From assembly GCA_030592835.1 (NCBI GenBank), contig JAUVIJ010000089.1, positions 1 to 7,516 of the forward strand: DNA of 7,516 nucleotides. Direction: 5' to 3'. Position 1 is the first letter of the stretch, and each line of letters begins with the position of its first letter. This document shows positions 5,340 through 7,516 of this stretch, one piece after another. The translations under genes and the position numbers were made by a program. Origin of the DNA: Candidatus Cloacimonadota bacterium. Its GTDB lineage: Bacteria; Cloacimonadota; Cloacimonadia; Cloacimonadales; TCS61. The notes under the pieces are model-generated. The model worked only from the letters and a program-made list of their open reading frames with translations, made no database searches and was not told the origin of the DNA.

Positions 5340-6587
5340 ATGAAGAAATATGTATTTTTGGTATTTATCGTTACCCTAATTCTGTTATCCTGTGATCGGT
5401 TTAGCCTTGTATTACCTCCTGAAGCAGATTTTACACAAGATGTTGATTCCGGATTTGCTCCCCTAGAAGTCCAATTCATTGACCAATCTCAAGAGAGAAC
5501 GAATCCAATAATATCTTGGTACTGGGATTTTAACAATGATCAGATTATTGATTCAGAAGCGCTAAACCCCCTTTATACTTTTAATGAACCAGGTGAGTAT
5601 CTAGTATCACTAACTGTATCTGACGGAGATCTTTCACATACAAAAATCGATACAATTTCAGTGTATGAGCCCGGTCCTCCTATAGCAGCCTTCTGTGCTA
5701 ACCCAGAAGAAGGAATAGCACCTTTGTTAGTTCAATTTACTGATGAATCTCTTGAGGGTGATAATCCAATTTTAATCTGGGAATGGGATTTTGATAATGA
5801 TCAGATTAGTGATTCAGAAGAGCAAAATCCTCAATATACTTTTCATCAACCCGGTAAATATCCTGTTACTTTAACTATATCAGACGGTTTTTTCGTATCT
5901 AGCTATATTGACACAATCAATGTATTTATTTATAGTAAAATTTTAGTTGAACTGGCAACCGGGATCTGGTGCAATGGTTGTCCTTTTGCTGAAGAAGCAT
6001 TGCACAACCTGAAATCTGAATTTGGAGATCAATTCTATTATCTGGAGTATCATATCTCTGATGAACTCGAAGTAAACGGTAATTCAAGGGATATTCAGTT
6101 TTACGGGATTTCAGGGCTTACTGCAGCGGTTTTTCAGGGTATTACCACTATTTCCGTAGGGAATGAAAACACTGAAGAGATCTACCGAAATGCACTTCTC
6201 AGTTTATTCGAACAGGAAGCAGATGTCATTATTTATGATTTTGGTTATATTGTTTCCCGGGATCAGCTTGATTGCTCTGTGAGCTTGATCGTGGAACCTT
6301 TTATCTCAATGACGGATCTGATGCTGAAATTTTCCCTAATTGAAATCGAATCCGAAGTTCTCAATTACGATGGAAATCCCTGTCTTCAGGTTCCACTGGT
6401 AAATGGTGAGCTTAATCTGGATGAATATGATCTCTCGCAACCGGTCGATTTCAGTATTGTCTTACCGGAAATTGTACCTGAAGATATAAGTCTGATCATC
6501 TGGGTTCAAACCATTGAAGATACTTATGATTCTGAAACCTGTAAAATTTACAACGTTATAGAAGAAGAAATAATAATCGGGAGATAA
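5340..6587 (+). CDS. Lipoprotein with two PKD domains and an Omp28-like thioredoxin-fold domain
   Basis: A 415-residue exported lipoprotein. The signal ends in a lipobox LLSC, with C18 the lipidated residue. Two PKD domains follow (about 28-109 and 115-196), each with the 'W-x-W/WDF-x-NDQI-x-DSE...NP-x-YTF...PG-x-Y-x-V-x-LT-x-SDG' signature. Residues about 200-300 look like the thioredoxin-fold part of the Omp28-related family: 'ILVELATGIWCNGCPFAEEAL' split as strand, C211-x-x-C214 and helix. At the place where thioredoxins have the cis-Pro loop it reads 'SGLTAAVFQG', with no proline. The last 110 residues are beta-rich and unassigned. AAGGTG (5329-5334) precedes the ATG, 11 bases after dsbD and six before the TlpA gene. 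The likely role is a surface or outer-membrane thiol redox protein fed by the DsbD/TlpA pathway; function is inferred from motif and operon. Confidence 0.75.
   Translation: MKKYVFLVFIVTLILLSCDRFSLVLPPEADFTQDVDSGFAPLEVQFIDQSQERTNPIISWYWDFNNDQIIDSEALNPLYTFNEPGEYLVSLTVSDGDLSHTKIDTISVYEPGPPIAAFCANPEEGIAPLLVQFTDESLEGDNPILIWEWDFDNDQISDSEEQNPQYTFHQPGKYPVTLTISDGFFVSSYIDTINVFIYSKILVELATGIWCNGCPFAEEALHNLKSEFGDQFYYLEYHISDELEVNGNSRDIQFYGISGLTAAVFQGITTISVGNENTEEIYRNALLSLFEQEADVIIYDFGYIVSRDQLDCSVSLIVEPFISMTDLMLKFSLIEIESEVLNYDGNPCLQVPLVNGELNLDEYDLSQPVDFSIVLPEIVPEDISLIIWVQTIEDTYDSETCKIYNVIEEEIIIGR
5523..5851 (+). repeat. Internal duplication of the PKD segment, 261-base period
   Basis: The stretch starting TGGGATTTT at 5523 returns at 5784. 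Both contain AATGATCAGATTA and GATTCAGAAG with few changes, and ATACTTTT recurs at 5575 and 5836. The 87-codon period equals one PKD domain, so the second PKD probably arose by tandem duplication within this gene. Confidence 0.6.
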
Positions 6588-6593
6588 AAAAAT

Positions 6594-7127
6594 ATGAAGA
6601 AAATTACGTTATTTCTGTTCCTGTTAATTTCCATTACACTCTTTGCCGACACTATCCAGGATTTTACTGTCAAGGACATCAGTGGTAAAGAAATAAATCT
6701 TTATACTTACCTGGAGAAGGGACCGGTGATCATCGATTTCTGGGCAACCTGGTGCAAACCCTGTTTAAAAGAACTTCCAAAAGTCGAAGAAATAGCTAAC
6801 AAATACAAAAATGTGACTTTGATAGCGATTTCGGTAGATAAACCCAAAGATGCCGTTAAAGTAAAGACCTTTGTGAAATCAAACAAGTATAAATTTATTA
6901 CAATTCATGATACCAGTAAAGATATCCAGAAAAGAATGAATGTGACCCAAGTACCGCGTACCCTGATCATTGATCCTGCCGCAAATATCGTATTCGACCA
7001 TGAGGGTTATGTGGAAGGTGACGAAGTACACATAGAAAAGATCATTGCTGAGATGATGCTTCCTCATATCGAACCGCCAGTGGAAGAAGAACAGATAGAA
7101 AATCGTAATCAGGATAAGGAAAAATAA
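6594..7127 (+). CDS. TlpA/ResA-like periplasmic thioredoxin
   Basis: A 177-residue thiol-disulfide oxidoreductase. Signal peptide about residues 1-18 (ends TLFA-DT), then a TlpA-like thioredoxin fold: 'FTVKDISGKEINL' lead strand, 'VIIDFWATWCKPCLKELPKVEEIA' with active site W53-C54-K-P-C57, 'VTLIAISVDKP' strand and cis-Pro P121 in 'TQVPRTLIID'. The 'WCKPC' motif and the ELP after it are typical of the TlpA/ResA group, which act as reductants kept reduced by DsbD or CcdA. The last 17 residues form a charged tail (PPVEEEQ...DKEK) beyond the fold. GGGAG (6579-6583) is the likely Shine-Dalgarno, overlapping the end of the lipoprotein gene. With dsbD upstream in the same operon, DsbD is the obvious electron donor; the target may be the CxxC of the neighbouring lipoprotein. 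Confidence 0.9.
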   Translation: MKKITLFLFLLISITLFADTIQDFTVKDISGKEINLYTYLEKGPVIIDFWATWCKPCLKELPKVEEIANKYKNVTLIAISVDKPKDAVKVKTFVKSNKYKFITIHDTSKDIQKRMNVTQVPRTLIIDPAANIVFDHEGYVEGDEVHIEKIIAEMMLPHIEPPVEEEQIENRNQDKEK

Positions 7128-7130
7128 GTG

Positions 7131-7136
7131 GGAAGG
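7131..7136 (+). promoter_or_regulatory. Ribosome binding site of the DUF6029-like gene
   Basis: GGAAGG ends six bases before the ATG at 7143 and supports that start. Confidence 0.65.
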
Positions 7137-7142
7137 TAACTG

Positions 7143-7516
7143 ATGAAGAAATTAATAATATTATCAGGTTTGATTTTATTAGTGAGTCTGCTTGGCGCAG
7201 CCGATGATCTAAGCATATCCGGATTGAATGAGCTTAAATATGTCTATAAAACAGCGGAAGATTCTCTCAATCATTTTATCGAGGATGAATTCTCTTTTAT
7301 CCTTTTCTACCGGGATTTTACTTTCGGAATGAGATTCGTTGCCGATCTTCCCCGTTATGATACTTTTGAGAAATATGAATATTTGGATAATAATAACATC
7401 AAATATGCCTGGAAGGAGAGATATCTTGCTTATGATAATGGAGGTTACCATATTCTGGGAGGTACTTTCGAAGAGACTTTTGGAACCGGTATTATTCTGA
7501 GAACCTATGAAGATGA
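7143..7516 (+). CDS. Outer-membrane protein, DUF6029-like, N-terminal part (runs off window)
   Basis: The open frame from the ATG at 7143 to the window edge gives about 124 residues with no stop. Signal peptide about residues 1-20 (MKKLIILSGLILLVSLLGAA-DD). The mature part starts 'LSISGLNELKYVYKTAEDSL' and carries alternating aromatic strands ('FSFILFYRDFTFGMRFVADLP', 'WKERYLAYDNGGYHILGGTFEETFGTGIILRTYED'), the pattern of an outer-membrane beta-barrel. The 'GTFEETFGTGI' stretch and the opening 'SGLNE..Y.Y' are how I recall DUF6029-family proteins of FCB bacteria; this is recognition from memory, not a search. It starts 15 bases after the TlpA-like gene and belongs to the same operon. Biochemical role unknown; it may be the outer-membrane partner of the redox lipoprotein. 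Confidence 0.7.
   Translation, partial: MKKLIILSGLILLVSLLGAADDLSISGLNELKYVYKTAEDSLNHFIEDEFSFILFYRDFTFGMRFVADLPRYDTFEKYEYLDNNNIKYAWKERYLAYDNGGYHILGGTFEETFGTGIILRTYED

Noticed and set aside
7209..7451. Open frame on the minus strand inside the DUF6029-like gene
   Set aside because: It is a shadow of the + strand gene, with no ribosome binding site and no recognisable domain. The + strand frame has a signal peptide, an RBS and operon context.
1..7516. CRISPR array, tRNA, rRNA, full insertion sequence or phage genes
   Set aside because: No regularly spaced repeats, no cloverleaf pattern with a CCA-type end and no transposase or phage protein were seen on either strand by eye.

Overview
The window is AT-rich bacterial DNA with every supported gene on the + strand. 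It most likely comes from a member of the FCB superphylum, and the style fits Candidatus Cloacimonadota or a close relative. The taxon clues are a secreted repeat protein ending in an 'NYPNPFNP' type IX secretion (Por/T9SS type A) sorting domain, an Omp28-like lipoprotein with PKD domains, a DUF6029-like outer-membrane protein and TrmB-type regulators. The placement is inferred from protein style only; no rRNA or tRNA gene is visible.

Left part (1-2356): the window opens inside a TrmB-like transcriptional regulator of which only the C-terminal effector domain is visible (2-397). Three bases after its stop comes a secreted protein with a seven-fold repeat of about 55 residues, a carboxypeptidase-regulatory-like Ig domain and a T9SS C-terminal domain. 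This gene is cut in frame by one TGA (1469-1471) in the sixth repeat. The same frame is open on both sides and the repeat period continues across the stop, so it reads as one gene with a single nonsense mutation or a sequencing error.

Middle part (2357-3708): a 299-base intergenic region carries a 21-nt imperfect inverted repeat and two palindromes just ahead of a complete second TrmB-like regulator (2656-3465), a paralogue of the first. A 243-base gap follows. It holds a hairpin-rich, non-coding insert bounded by a perfect 20-bp direct repeat.

Right part (3709-7516): a tight run of four genes with gaps of 11, 6 and 15 bases looks like one operon for extracytoplasmic thiol redox chemistry. 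It encodes DsbD (inner-membrane electron transporter with all three Cys pairs), a lipoprotein with two PKD domains and an Omp28-like thioredoxin-fold domain with a CxxC motif, a periplasmic TlpA/ResA-like thioredoxin, and the start of a DUF6029-like outer-membrane protein that runs off the window. I infer a route for reducing power from the cytoplasm through DsbD to TlpA, to the surface or outer-membrane lipoprotein, and perhaps to the DUF6029-like partner. Oddities here are the DsbD C-terminus, which stops about 25 residues early right after an in-register A7 run, and the lipoprotein's lack of a recognisable cis-Pro.
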